DNA from: Globomyces pollinis-pini | Lineage: Eukaryota > Chytridiomycota > Chytridiomycetes > Rhizophydiales > Globomycetaceae | Assembly: GCA_025399215.1 (NCBI GenBank) | Contig: MU621204.1 | Location: forward strand, 10,741-52,438 | Direction: 5' to 3' | DNA: 41,698 bases | Shown: positions 11,183-20,279 of the stretch, piece by piece | Layout: the number at the start of each line of letters is the position of its first letter | Numbering within the stretch: the first letter of the stretch is position 1 | Made by a program: the position numbers and the translations under genes | Notes under the pieces: model-generated | What the model was told of the DNA's origin: nothing | The model's input: the letters and a program-made list of their open reading frames with translations, nothing else | Database searches by the model: none

Positions 11183-13936
11183 ATGGCACAACGGAATAAG
11201 AAGGTAATTTCGGAATATCATAAGCTAAATTTGGTACAGAAAGAATGCAATGGTATTTTAAACTTATCAACTTAATTTGTTTACAGAAAAAGGAAAAAAG
11301 AAGAAGGTTAAAGAAGATGATATTTGGGAAATCGGAGATGAATCAGAAAGGTTAAGGATCAGAGAGTTTTGGATTCAATTGGGTGAGGAAGAACGAAAAG
11401 CTTTGGTTAAACTTGAAAAAGAAGCTGTGTTAAGGAAAATGAAAGAACAACAAAAACAAACTTGCTCTTGTAATGTATGCGGTCGTAGAAGGTATTGATA
11501 TTTATTTTCTTATATCTTTTAGGTAGAGTTTAATATCATCATTTATTGTTTAGGTTGATAAAATTTATACAGTGTTTAATGATATAGCAGAAGTGATCTA
11601 GAAGGCCAATTGGAACTTTTATATAATACATACTACGATGAACTTGAGAATTTTGCAAAGATGCAAATATCAGCTCCAGATGTATATACACAACACCCAC
11701 ATTCACATCATTATAATCACAATCAACTTCCTCATTTAACTGATGAAGATGACGAAGATGAGCTAGATGAAATGTATGACGATGATGATGAAGATTATGT
11801 CTCGGATTCAGAAGAGTCAGGGATTTTAGAGTTTGGTACAAGTTTGACCGTGAAAGGTAAAGATCATAGCTCTTTGTATTTTCGATAAAACTTAAATCAT
11901 CTAATGAATTAGTTGATTGTTTAGGTGGAATACTCACTGTAGCCGATGATTTCCTGAAAAACGATGGTCAAAAGTTTCTAAATCTTATGGAGCAGTTAGC
12001 CCAACGAAAAGTTAAGGTCATGGGCGAAGAGAAAGAGTATACATCTCCAGCAAATGAAAATGGTGATACTTGGGAAGAGGACTACGATGACATCTCTAAC
12101 TCTGATGAATATGAAGAGGATGTAGGTGAATATATTTAACATTAAGGAACATCTTACTGATCAACAACGTATGGAAGAGGGAAGAAGGATGTTTCAAATC
12201 TTTGCTGCCAAAATGTTCGAGCAGAGAGTGTTAACTGCATATAGAGAAAAGGTTTTACGATTAGTTTTAATGATTTTTAAAGGCTGCCGAAGCAAGAGCT
12301 GCAAAGTTAGTACAAGAATTAGAAGAAGAAGAACAACAAAAAAAATTGAAGGAAAAAAACAAAAAGCTGAAAGCTGAAAAAGAGAGGGAGAAACAGAGGT
12401 ATCTCATATTTGTAATTTTAACTTTGTTGAAGAGCTTTGAAACAAAAACAGGAGGCAGAGAAACTGCAGAAACAAAAGGAAGAAGAGGAAAAGGCAAGAA
12501 TTCAAAAAGAAGACAAGTAAATAATGATGGAATTTTAACCTGCAGACTGCGATCCCAAAAAGAAATTTCAACAAAAGAGCCAAAAAAATTAAATGCAAAA
12601 CAGAAAAAGCAAAAGCTTTTAGAGGAAAAGATTCGTAAAGAAGCTGAGGAAAATCTACGGGAGCAAGAAGAAGAAAGGGAGCGGAAACGTCTTGAAGATT
12701 TAGCTCTGATAGCAGCTGAAGAAAAGGCGCTGAAAGAGGCTATTGAGCAATCCAAATTGGAGGCAATAGAACATGCCAAGAGAATAGAATTGGAAAATCA
12801 AAGAAAAGAAGCTGAAAAAAAGCAAGCGGAAAAATCTATGAGGGAAGTGACCAAAAAGAAAAACAAAGCTGCCAAAAAATTGGCACAACAGGCAAAAGTA
12901 GAAAACGTCAAGCCATTACGGGTGCAGCAGCCAGTAGAGAACTTACGCACGACTGTACATCTTCAAGTTTCAGCTCAAACGTCAGTGCATGTCAGTCCTT
13001 CGGAAAGCATTGCTTATCACTCAGAAAAGAAACTGGATATTGCGTCACCAAAAATTAATGAGAATAGTAAAGCTAAAACCGAGGATGAAACTGATATACC
13101 AACCTTGATTCATACTCAAAAACATGTGCAACCTCCGTTGACCATTAGTGAACCTACTTTGTCTCAATTTTTACCTACTCCTCAATATCAGACGTATGAA
13201 AAAGAAAGACAACCGGTTCAATCAACAGTCGAACCACCAGTGTTTCCTCGAGAGTTGTTGAACGAAGGGACACCTCCTGTTCGATCTGAAATAAAGAATC
13301 TATGGGCAGATAACAACAGCTCCAACATTTGGGAACCGAACACTGCTACTAGTTTGAATCCTGAAGTCCCCATTTCTACTCAATATTTACCAAACGCACG
13401 AATGAATCATGTGAATGTAGGTCAAAGGCCTTTGTTTAATAGGAGAGGAGGTAATACAGTTACACAACAGCAGTTTACAGCTGCTAGACCTACTTTGGCC
13501 ACCCAAAGTGCACCACCAGGATTTGCTTATCAACAGTCACCACTTCCATTCAATGCAGCCATGATGAGCATGAATTCACATACACAACAACCGTTTTTAC
13601 CTCCAAATGTAGTTCCACATACTGCAACTTTAGGCTTAAACAATCAGATACCACTAGGGAATCAAGCAGGGTTACATAATAGTAATATGTTACATAGCCA
13701 ATTTGTAAATCCAATTGTTCCCAATAACCCGATGCAGAACGTGTATAATCAGAATAATCATTTAAACCAAGCAAATCGTAATAGAAAATAATAATCTAAC
13801 GTTAGCGAACCCTTCCATACTGTCACCAAATCTCTACAATGCTGCGCGACCACCTCGTCCTGCTTTTTTCAATAACCAGAGTGGTGGATATTTAAACAAC
13901 CCATCTGAGCGAGACGGATTTTCTGGCTACTATTAA
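11183..13936 (+). CDS. NST1: NST1-family stress-response protein
   Basis: Ten exons: 11183-11203, 11240-11252, 11287-11491, 11591-11856, 11925-12121, 12147-12251, 12283-12398, 12433-12516, 12546-13777, 13806-13936, giving 789 residues. NST1 hallmarks are the block [30 protein letters not shown] (a zinc-knuckle-like CxCxxC), [36 protein letters not shown] and [22 protein letters not shown]. An acidic stretch, a long charged coiled coil and a Gln/Asn/Pro-rich tail follow. Family knowledge: a cytoplasmic fungal protein linked to salt tolerance and mRNA processing. The introns are unusual: 36, 34, 99, 68, 25, 31, 34, 29 and 28 nt. The 99-nt one is three abutting units and the 68-nt one is possibly nested. 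The second exon is only 13 nt. The N-terminus is shorter than in yeast-type NST1, and the start is the least certain part. Confidence 0.93.
11492..11590 (+). other. Run of three abutting GT...AG intron units in NST1
   Basis: The gap between the exons ending CGRRR and starting DLEGQLE is 99 nt. It divides exactly into 11492-11522 (31 nt), 11523-11553 (31 nt) and 11554-11590 (37 nt). Each unit begins GT and ends AG, and they meet at two AG|GT junctions (11521-11524 and 11552-11555). There is no base between units. Removing the whole block restores the NST1 reading frame, whereas keeping the first unit gives a stop (AGG TAT TGA). Confidence 0.8.
11857..11924 (+). other. 68-nt NST1 intron, candidate nested (twin) intron
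   Basis: The intron between SLTVK and GGILTV spans 68 nt, about twice the local norm. It contains an inner GT...AG segment of 37 nt (11876-11912). Removing this leaves an outer GT...AG intron of 31 nt. Both sizes are within the local range. A single 68-nt intron is equally compatible with the sequence. Confidence 0.5.
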
Positions 13937-14017
13937 TTCAATGTGTATGTGTTCTAAGATAATATAGTTCCTAGTCGATAAAATGTTTTTTGACCACTGT
14001 TTTTCATTTCCTTAGTA

Positions 14018-16402
14018 ATGGCATTTAAAGGATTTGGGGATTACATGAAAGCCAAGCATGGCAAGCTATTCGATCAGGCTATGGAGATTGCCCAGGACTC
14101 CGAAAGTAGGATATTCGATGGCATGATTTTCTATTTAAATGGTTATACGCCAAATATTAAAGAACCGGCATTACTCAATGGTGCCATGGTGCAAGATTAC
14201 TTGAATTCAAAAGTTACTCACATTATTGCTTCAGAAGTATATATGAATAGTATATTAAATTTTGACTATATAGATGACCAATTCCAAAATACAATCTATT
14301 AAAACCCCAATAGTTAAACCAGATTGGATACATCAATCAATTAAAGAGAAAAGGTTGCTTCCTTGGAGTCAATTTCGGTTATACTCTGGTTTAGATCCAC
14401 ATCAGAAGACAATAGACAAGTTCTCGTCAAGGCCAAATCCGGATAACACTAACGATCACAATAACTTTGATACTAAAAAGGATCTTGATTTAGATGACCC
14501 AAAGGTTCAGGCTGTAGTTTGTACTGCGGATGGATTCATAAAAAGATATTTTGAAACTTCCAGGTTACATTATCTTAGTACATGGAAATCTTCGTTAGTA
14601 GATGATGTTATAAAGCAGATGTCTAAAAAGTCATCCTATGTCCCACCAAAAAATCCCATTTTAATGCATATAGATATGGATTGTTTTTTTGTAGCAGTTG
14701 CACTTCGTAACCAACAAGAATTGAATCAGAAACCAGTCGTGATAGCACATTCAGTACAATCTACAAACTTCAGCTCAACCTCGGAAATTGCATCATCAAA
14801 CTATGTTGCAAGAGAAAGGGGAATCAAGAATGGTTCAAACCTAGGACGAGCAAAAGAGTTGGCTCCAGATTTGATAGTATTACCATACGACTTTGAAGGT
14901 ATTGTAGAATGTACCAAAATTTTGTACAATGTTCTACTAGAATCGTCTGATTTTGTTCAGGTCCGTTAATAATGTTAACATTTAAGGCCGTTTCGTGTGA
15001 TGAGGCTCTCATTGATTGTAGTTCACAAATTTTCCATGAAGAAGGTATGAATGAACCATCCAATGAAACTGTACTGGGGTTTGCCAGGAATTTGAAAAAA
15101 CGGATTTTTACAGAGACGAATGGTTGCTCTGTTAGTATTGGAATTGGCTTTAATCCTTTAACGGCGAGGTTAGCAACTCACAAAGCCAAACCAAATGGGA
15201 TATTCCGAATTACACAGGCAATTGTGGATGAACATATGCTTACCATACCTATTGGGAATTTGCCAGGTGTAGGTCGCACCTTCATCGATAAATTCAATGA
15301 AATGAATGTAATCACATGTGGAGATGCACAAAGAATATCATTACAGAAGCTGACTAAAGTCTTTGGTGAAAAAAATGGCCGATCTTTGTATTCATTTTGT
15401 CGAGGACATGATACAAGAGTCTTGATCAACAAACCTCGGCAAAGTATAGGTGCTGAAATAAACTGGGCGGTACGATTTAAAGACATTGCACAGCAAAATA
15501 AGTTTATTTTAGATCTCTGCAACGAAGTATTGGACAGAGTATCTGCTACTGGAATTCATTTTCAGCATTTGACTGTTAATGCCAAGAAACGGGATTACAA
15601 AGGCGAACCTTGGAAATATCTTGGCTGTGGACATTGTATAAACTATTCTAAATCAACCATGTTGGATTCATTCGCCAATCAGTCTAATTTGTATCCCGCT
15701 GTACTCAAATTGTTTTTAGAGTTTCAAATTCCAGTCCAAGATGTTCGAGGAATTGGGATACATTTGAAAGCCCAGAATGTGGTTGACTCAGGACAGCGAA
15801 AGATAAACTTTTTTCCTAAAAAGAGAAAGGATGATATCGTGGAGAATTCTAGTGATGTCGAATTAATTACAGATATTCCGCTGAAATCTAAAAGGCGATG
15901 CTCTGATATTATCAAACAAAAAAAAGAGCTGGAGGATTTTCATTTACGTCCCTCTGCATCCCAGATTGACGCAAGCATTTTAGCCTGCTTGCCGAAATCA
16001 ATTCGAAAAGAGCAGGAAAGACTGGCTGTAACTCGCCCATCATCTGTGATGAAAGGTAAAAAGAAACCAAATTTGGGGAGAAAACGTGATACAATACCAA
16101 CTCTAGGAGGTTTGACGGATTCAAACCTCATTTGGAACAGAATCCAAGATTGGTTATCAAGTGCAAAGGGAGGAAATGAGCCAACCCTCGTTGATATAGA
16201 ATCTATTTCATTATATTTGTGTGCTCTGGTTTCAAACTGGGAGATGGAGAGATGCCAAAAGATACTGAAAGCAATTAGGAAATCGATTAGCACAAGGGAG
16301 AAGGATTCGCACTTACAACACTGGGACAATGCCTATGGGAAAATCTTGAAGAGGGTGGGTGACATTACACAAGATTTGTATGGTAGTAGAATTATAATGT
16401 AG
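14018..16402 (+). CDS. REV1: DNA repair protein REV1 (Y-family deoxycytidyl transferase)
   Basis: Three exons: 14018-14236, 14274-14960, 14987-16402, giving 773 residues. Introns are 37 and 26 nt. The N-terminus GFGDYMKAKHGKLFDQ leads into a BRCT domain (about 28-125, ending KPDWIHQSIKEKRLLPW). The Y-family palm follows, with catalytic acids in HIDMDCFF (about 208) and SCDEALIDC (about 305), then the helix-hairpin-helix IGNLPGVGRTFIDKF. The C-terminal region has a ubiquitin-binding motif (DASILACLPKSIRKE) and the C-terminal protein-interaction domain (about 690-770). REV1 inserts dCMP opposite abasic sites and recruits other translesion polymerases in the nucleus. All key residues are present, though the protein is shorter than yeast REV1. 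Confidence 0.95.
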
Positions 16403-16972
16403 ATATATCAAAGTTAGGGCTGTGAAATTAAAACTAAACTGAAGGTAGGAAGATTCAAAACGAATGTTTCGAACTTCCTATATTTTAGCTGTTAAATATA
16501 AATTTTTGTTGATAGATACTGCTTTTGAATTTTGGTTACGTTTGTTTGGTAGTGGTTTTCGGTTTTGTCTCTCAAACACCACCCATAGTAATAAAGACTA
16601 AAGACAACGATCGGTAAAGTCCATCACTGTTGACAGATTTCAGACTCTCACTGCTACAGGTGTTTGGTTGCCAAAGGCTGATTCTGTGCTGACAAAAATA
16701 TAACCATTTAAGATTGAATTTTAACATATTTCCTAAATAGTTAAATTGGCCATTTTTGCGATAGGTTTGATTGGTAAGAGAGTAATAAAACGTCTAAATG
16801 ATAAATTTCATCTCGATGTGTCCTGGTTTCGCTTAATGTGGTTTATCGTCGTTAAATTGAATCCTTCAAAGACTACTAGCTGTTAAGATATCCTATTAAA
16901 CTGATTAACGATCATAAGATCTTGTAGTTAGTTTGGTAGGAGCAGACTGGGATCCAATTATTTAAAACAATG

Positions 16973-17161
16973 TCAGTTCATTGAACAACCTTCTTGCAAG
17001 GTAACAGTTTCGATTTCCCTTAGCATGAAAGGTTTAGCATCATCAACTTCTTTGGCCACATCAACCAACCTTTTATGTGTCTACAAAAGTTTACGTAGGT
17101 GGACAAGTGTTTTCCCAAAACTTTCATCGTTGGCAGGTACCTCTTTTAATTCATTTTTAGC
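16973..17161 (-). pseudogene. Fragment of a helical protein gene with an in-frame stop
   Basis: On the minus strand one frame reads KNELKEVPANDESFGKTL and LVHLRKLL, then TAG (17081-17083), then continues in the same frame THKRLVDVAKEVDDAKPF, MLREIETVTLQEGCSMN and a final TGA at 16973-16975. The composition is clearly protein-like on both sides of the stop. No intron of normal size removes the stop, and no clear upstream exon or start was found. The best reading is a gene remnant. A genuine small gene with a sequencing error is possible. Family unknown. Confidence 0.4.
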
Positions 17162-17273
17162 CTATACATAGTAAGATAGTGAAAAACTGATTTGTTATAG
17201 TTTCAAGATGATTAGCTAGGCAGTGCATTTCTTTGACCACGCCAGTAATTTTGACCTGTGTCGAAAGTTTGAC

Positions 17274-17281
17274 TATAAATA
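17274..17281 (+). promoter_or_regulatory. TATA box of RING-CH paralogue B
   Basis: TATAAATA, 31 bp upstream of the ATG at 17305. It argues for 17305 rather than the in-frame ATG at 17233, which lies upstream of the box. Confidence 0.6.
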
Positions 17282-17304
17282 ATACAATTTGCCATTTGGA
17301 TAAT

Positions 17305-18198
17305 ATGAATCAGGATAATCAAAAACATATATCAGGAGTAAGTCCTGAGACACATCATAATGACGACAGTACATGTTCCATTAATCTATCAGAAGTAGAA
17401 CATACAACACCACTATTGGAAGGTACTCACAAAGCAGATTTAAAATCGGAAAAGCAAACTAAAGAACAGGAATCGCATTCATCTCTTTTGCCAAAGTTGA
17501 ATCCATCAACAGTATACACACAACCAATTGAATCAAATACAACTACTGGACCTACATGCAGAATTTGTTACCAAGAAGGTAATCGGTTCTGTAAAGAAAA
17601 TCCACTTATATCGCCCTGCCCTTGTGATGGGTCAATGAAGTATGTCCATTTAGCTTGCCTCAATACCTGGCGACAAACAAGAACGACTGATATATATCAG
17701 TGTGAAGTATGTCACTTCCCTTACAATATCAATATACGAACACAAAGAGCGAAATTCTTGCGTTCCACAGAGCTGACCATTGGTTTAATGATTATCATAA
17801 CCTCACTACTGGTTGGAATATGCGGCTACACAGCAAATTCCTTCAAGAGTTTTTTCGAGATCTTGAAAATATCATCAGCACCATATGTCGTTAAGCATGT
17901 CATTTCTGGATTTTTGGTCGTTGGAATCTTGGGGTTCTTCACTGCTATTCTCCACTCTTTACTGGTGAGTAACTCATCTTCCTGGTACTTTATATCATGT
18001 GATGGTTGTAACATGTCTGGATGTGATTGTAACGATGATTCAATCCTAATACCAGTGGTGTTGATCTTCATCGCGGCTATTGGCCTTTTGTATTATTTTG
18101 TTGTTGGATATGTCATCCTTTATGAATGTATAAAAGACACACAAGCTCGGGGATCTCTTTATTCCTTAAACGAGAGAGTTAATAAAACTGGTAAATAA
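17305..18198 (+). CDS. RING-CH (MARCH-type) multi-pass membrane E3 ligase, paralogue B
   Basis: Single exon, 297 residues from the ATG at 17305. A further in-frame ATG at 17233 would add 24 residues, but a TATAAATA box lies between the two. A hydrophilic N-terminal region of about 85 residues precedes the RING-CH finger: CRIC, CPCDGSMKYVHLACL and CEVCHFPYN, with the C4HC3 spacing of paralogue A. Three hydrophobic segments follow, with the Cys/Asp-rich loop CDGCNMSGCDCNDD before the last one. The architecture equals that of the gene at 1156-1950, so the two are a duplicated pair lying about 15 kb apart. Likely a membrane ubiquitin ligase. Substrates are unknown. Confidence 0.85.
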   Translation: MNQDNQKHISGVSPETHHNDDSTCSINLSEVEHTTPLLEGTHKADLKSEKQTKEQESHSSLLPKLNPSTVYTQPIESNTTTGPTCRICYQEGNRFCKENPLISPCPCDGSMKYVHLACLNTWRQTRTTDIYQCEVCHFPYNINIRTQRAKFLRSTELTIGLMIIITSLLVGICGYTANSFKSFFEILKISSAPYVVKHVISGFLVVGILGFFTAILHSLLVSNSSSWYFISCDGCNMSGCDCNDDSILIPVVLIFIAAIGLLYYFVVGYVILYECIKDTQARGSLYSLNERVNKTGK

Positions 18199-18353
18199 TA
18201 CAAATTTTCCTGTTGAAATGCGTCATTTGCCGTGTGGTTTCAACCAATATATTTTTAGTGGACCCCTCATTAAAATAAAAATGCTTACAAGAAAGCACTT
18301 GGGGGGGGGTAAAGTTCCCTACACGGCTCTGTTAAATTGTAAGTAGGTGATAA

Positions 18354-18361
18354 TATAAATA
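18354..18361 (+). promoter_or_regulatory. TATA box of secreted protein gene 1
   Basis: TATAAATA starts 34 bp before the ATG at 18388. A run of nine G residues (18301-18309) lies about 45 bp further upstream. Confidence 0.6.
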
Positions 18362-18387
18362 CTCACGACACTTCACTACTGAGACCA

Positions 18388-18858
18388 ATGAATTTCATCT
18401 ATTTATCTTTTGTATATGTAACCTTATGCCTTCCAGGACAGCTAGATCAAGCTGACCATAAACTGATCGCTCGCCAGGATGGTCCAAGTGCTCCAAGTGG
18501 TGATTCAACTGGATTACCTGTGCCACCACCATCTGAAAAACCCGGTGATGGTCCATCAAAAGAACCAACAAAAACAAATAATGGTCCAAATGGACAATCG
18601 ACTAAGACAAAAGGTAGTAAAACAAAGACTGGAGGGAATAAAACCAAAACGAAAACCAACTACCCTACGATTACAAACAAATCGGATGGGGCTAAAACAG
18701 ATGAAGGTGGTGTTACAAGAACTGCAGGACAAAGTTCAACCGAAACTATCCCAGCAGGCCCATCTGGTGATGGAGGAGTGAAGGCAAATTCAGAAATGCG
18801 TTTGATGTCCAATGTAGTGACTTATCTGGTTAGTTTTATTGTTGTAAGCCAAGTGTAA
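18388..18858 (+). CDS. Secreted low-complexity protein 1, GPI-type C-terminus
   Basis: Single exon, 156 residues. The N-terminal signal peptide is MNFIYLSFVYVTLCLPGQ. The mature part is rich in Gly, Pro, Thr, Lys and Ser, with KTK-type repeats (TKTKGSKTKTGGNKTKTKTN). The C-terminus ends in a hydrophobic tail (VVTYLVSFIVVSQV) preceded by a short polar region, as in GPI-anchor signals. Likely a cell-wall or surface protein. No enzymatic domain is seen. It is the first of three co-directional genes of the same design (18388-21266), each with its own TATA box, so they are separate transcription units. A decayed partial copy of its 3' region may lie at 18981-19037. Confidence 0.75.
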   Translation: MNFIYLSFVYVTLCLPGQLDQADHKLIARQDGPSAPSGDSTGLPVPPPSEKPGDGPSKEPTKTNNGPNGQSTKTKGSKTKTGGNKTKTKTNYPTITNKSDGAKTDEGGVTRTAGQSSTETIPAGPSGDGGVKANSEMRLMSNVVTYLVSFIVVSQV

Positions 18859-19268
18859 TATAATTCGTGTCAAACTGAAAGATTATACAGATGAAACTGA
18901 GTTATTTCCGGTATGTGAGACTTGAATATAGAAGGTTTAACGGACTACCTTACTAAGGAACATAAATCAACTCTATGGGTGAGAAGGCGGTGTTACTAAT
19001 GGAAGGCGAAGGTTCAACTGTAACTTTCGAGCCAATGGATCAAAATCAAATTACTGAAAGAACGTGTTTACCTACAAATGTTAACAATACATATTTAATA
19101 TCATTCAATCAGAACCAATTCGTTACAGTTTAGTTTAACTTCTTTGTGTTGTGAGAACTTACAGAAGCTAAACATAAATTTGTTTGGCTTCAGAACAAGC
19201 CTGTCCATCACAAGTACACAGCCTGACATTGGAGTATAAATAGCCGTGTTCATTTGTATGCAAATCAA
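18859..19268. other. Intergenic region between secreted protein genes 1 and 2
   Basis: Contains a stretch at about 18981-19037 resembling the coding sequence at 18703-18755 of the preceding gene, and a TATAAATA box at 19235. No ORF of note. Confidence 0.45.
19235..19242 (+). promoter_or_regulatory. TATA box of secreted protein gene 2
   Basis: TATAAATA starts 34 bp before the ATG at 19269, the same spacing as in gene 1. Confidence 0.6.
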
Positions 19269-19730
19269 ATGAAATTCTTTGCTTCCTTAGTTCTTATTAC
19301 CGCCGTGATTATCGCACAAAGTGACTCAGAGCCAGTATCCAACAATGATGGAAATGGACCAATCCCAATCGGAAACCCAACAACCCCTAAACCACCTGCA
19401 AATCAAGGACCACAATCCAATCAAGTGCCAAACAGTCCTAGTCCGCAGTCCAGCCAACTCCCAAATAGTCCAAATCCGTCTGTGACAATTTCTTCTAAAG
19501 AAACCATAACTTCAGGTCCATCTATCACCATAAGTCCTGGCCAGGAAACAAGGACAATGACAATGACAATGGACTCTACCATGACTAGACCTGATACAAG
19601 TTATCCTACGAAAACTGGAAGCTCCAACACTCAACCTAAACCTACTCTTACTCCTAGTGCAGGATTAGCAAAAACAGATTCCAGTTGGGGATTGATTGTC
19701 TTGGCTGCTTTAGCTGTACTTAATATGTGA
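19269..19730 (+). CDS. Secreted low-complexity protein 2, GPI-type C-terminus
   Basis: Single exon, 153 residues from the ATG at 19269. The ATG at 19258 is out of frame and closes after four codons. Signal peptide MKFFASLVLITAVIIAQ. Just after it comes PVSNNDGNGPIPIG, a motif shared with gene 3. The rest is Pro/Ser/Thr/Asn-rich with short imperfect repeats (PSPQSSQLPNSPNP) and a TMTMTMDSTMT stretch. The C-terminus LIVLAALAVLNM fits a GPI-attachment signal. Probably a glycosylated surface protein of the fungal wall. No catalytic domain. Confidence 0.75.
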   Translation: MKFFASLVLITAVIIAQSDSEPVSNNDGNGPIPIGNPTTPKPPANQGPQSNQVPNSPSPQSSQLPNSPNPSVTISSKETITSGPSITISPGQETRTMTMTMDSTMTRPDTSYPTKTGSSNTQPKPTLTPSAGLAKTDSSWGLIVLAALAVLNM

Positions 19731-19901
19731 AATTTTGTTGAATAAATAGCTTATCTGTGCATTATTGAAATAGGGATCTTTATAATTAAAATTTAGATGA
19801 TTTTATTTACATACATGTGTCAGTTTGACGAATAGTTCGTTAGGTCTATGCAGTATTCATGTACTTTTACTTGATGGTGTATTTGTTTTAGATTTGTGGT
19901 T

Positions 19902-19914
19902 CGAAGTGGTTTCA
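19902..19914 (+). repeat. 13-bp direct repeat, copy 1
   Basis: CGAAGTGGTTTCA. The identical sequence recurs at 20202-20214, both copies in the region between secreted protein genes 2 and 3. Possibly a transcription-factor site or duplication scar. Confidence 0.6.
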
Positions 19915-20201
19915 CAAATTGAAGGTTAGATTTTATAATATTTTTTTGTGGAGAATGCTCAACGAAAGTTATCAAGATTGAAATGGATGATATCATATCA
20001 ATCTGAATAGGAATATCAAATATTCTCTAATAAAAAATATTTCAAATTTCACGAGTTCTATAGAAAGATTTCAGAAGTGCTATGTACATTGATTCGCGAA
20101 ACATTCAAATAGAATCAGATACGATGCAACACTTGTCGATGAACGATCCAATGAGTGTGTGGGCTTTTGTGATGTCATTGCATCAATGTAGGCATCAATC
20201 G

Positions 20202-20214
20202 CGAAGTGGTTTCA
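20202..20214 (+). repeat. 13-bp direct repeat, copy 2
   Basis: CGAAGTGGTTTCA, identical to 19902-19914. It lies 42 bp upstream of the TATA element of secreted protein gene 3. Confidence 0.6.
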
Positions 20215-20243
20215 TACATGCAGGCTTCTAACTTTTTTTTGGA

Positions 20244-20250
20244 TATAAGC
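20244..20250 (+). promoter_or_regulatory. TATA-like element of secreted protein gene 3
   Basis: TATAAGC starts 36 bp before the ATG at 20280, close to the 34-bp spacing of the two preceding genes. Confidence 0.5.
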
Positions 20251-20279
20251 AATGACACACTTTCTGAAATGTTTTAACA

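Larger units (their letters stand above)
16403..17304. other. Long intergenic region with a gene relic
   Basis: About 900 bp between REV1 and RING-CH paralogue B. The only coding-like signal is the minus-strand relic at 16973-17161. A TATAAATA box lies at 17274. Nothing else was recognised. Confidence 0.5.
19731..20279. other. Long regulatory-looking region before secreted protein gene 3
   Basis: 549 bp without a gene. Holds two copies of a 13-bp sequence exactly 300 bp apart (19902 and 20202), a short direct repeat GCATCAAT (near 20180 and 20192) and a TATAAGC element at 20244. Confidence 0.5.

Noticed and set aside
16540..16590. Imperfect inverted repeat (TGGTAGTGGT... / ...ACACCACCC) tested as a tRNA or hairpin RNA
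   Set aside because: Stems are imperfect and no tRNA arms can be formed.
18301..18309. Run of nine G residues
   Set aside because: Homopolymer; may be a sequencing or slippage artefact and has no clear role.
19000..19040. GGTTCAA-like sequence tested as a tRNA B box
   Set aside because: No matching A box or cloverleaf stems; better explained as similarity to secreted protein gene 1.
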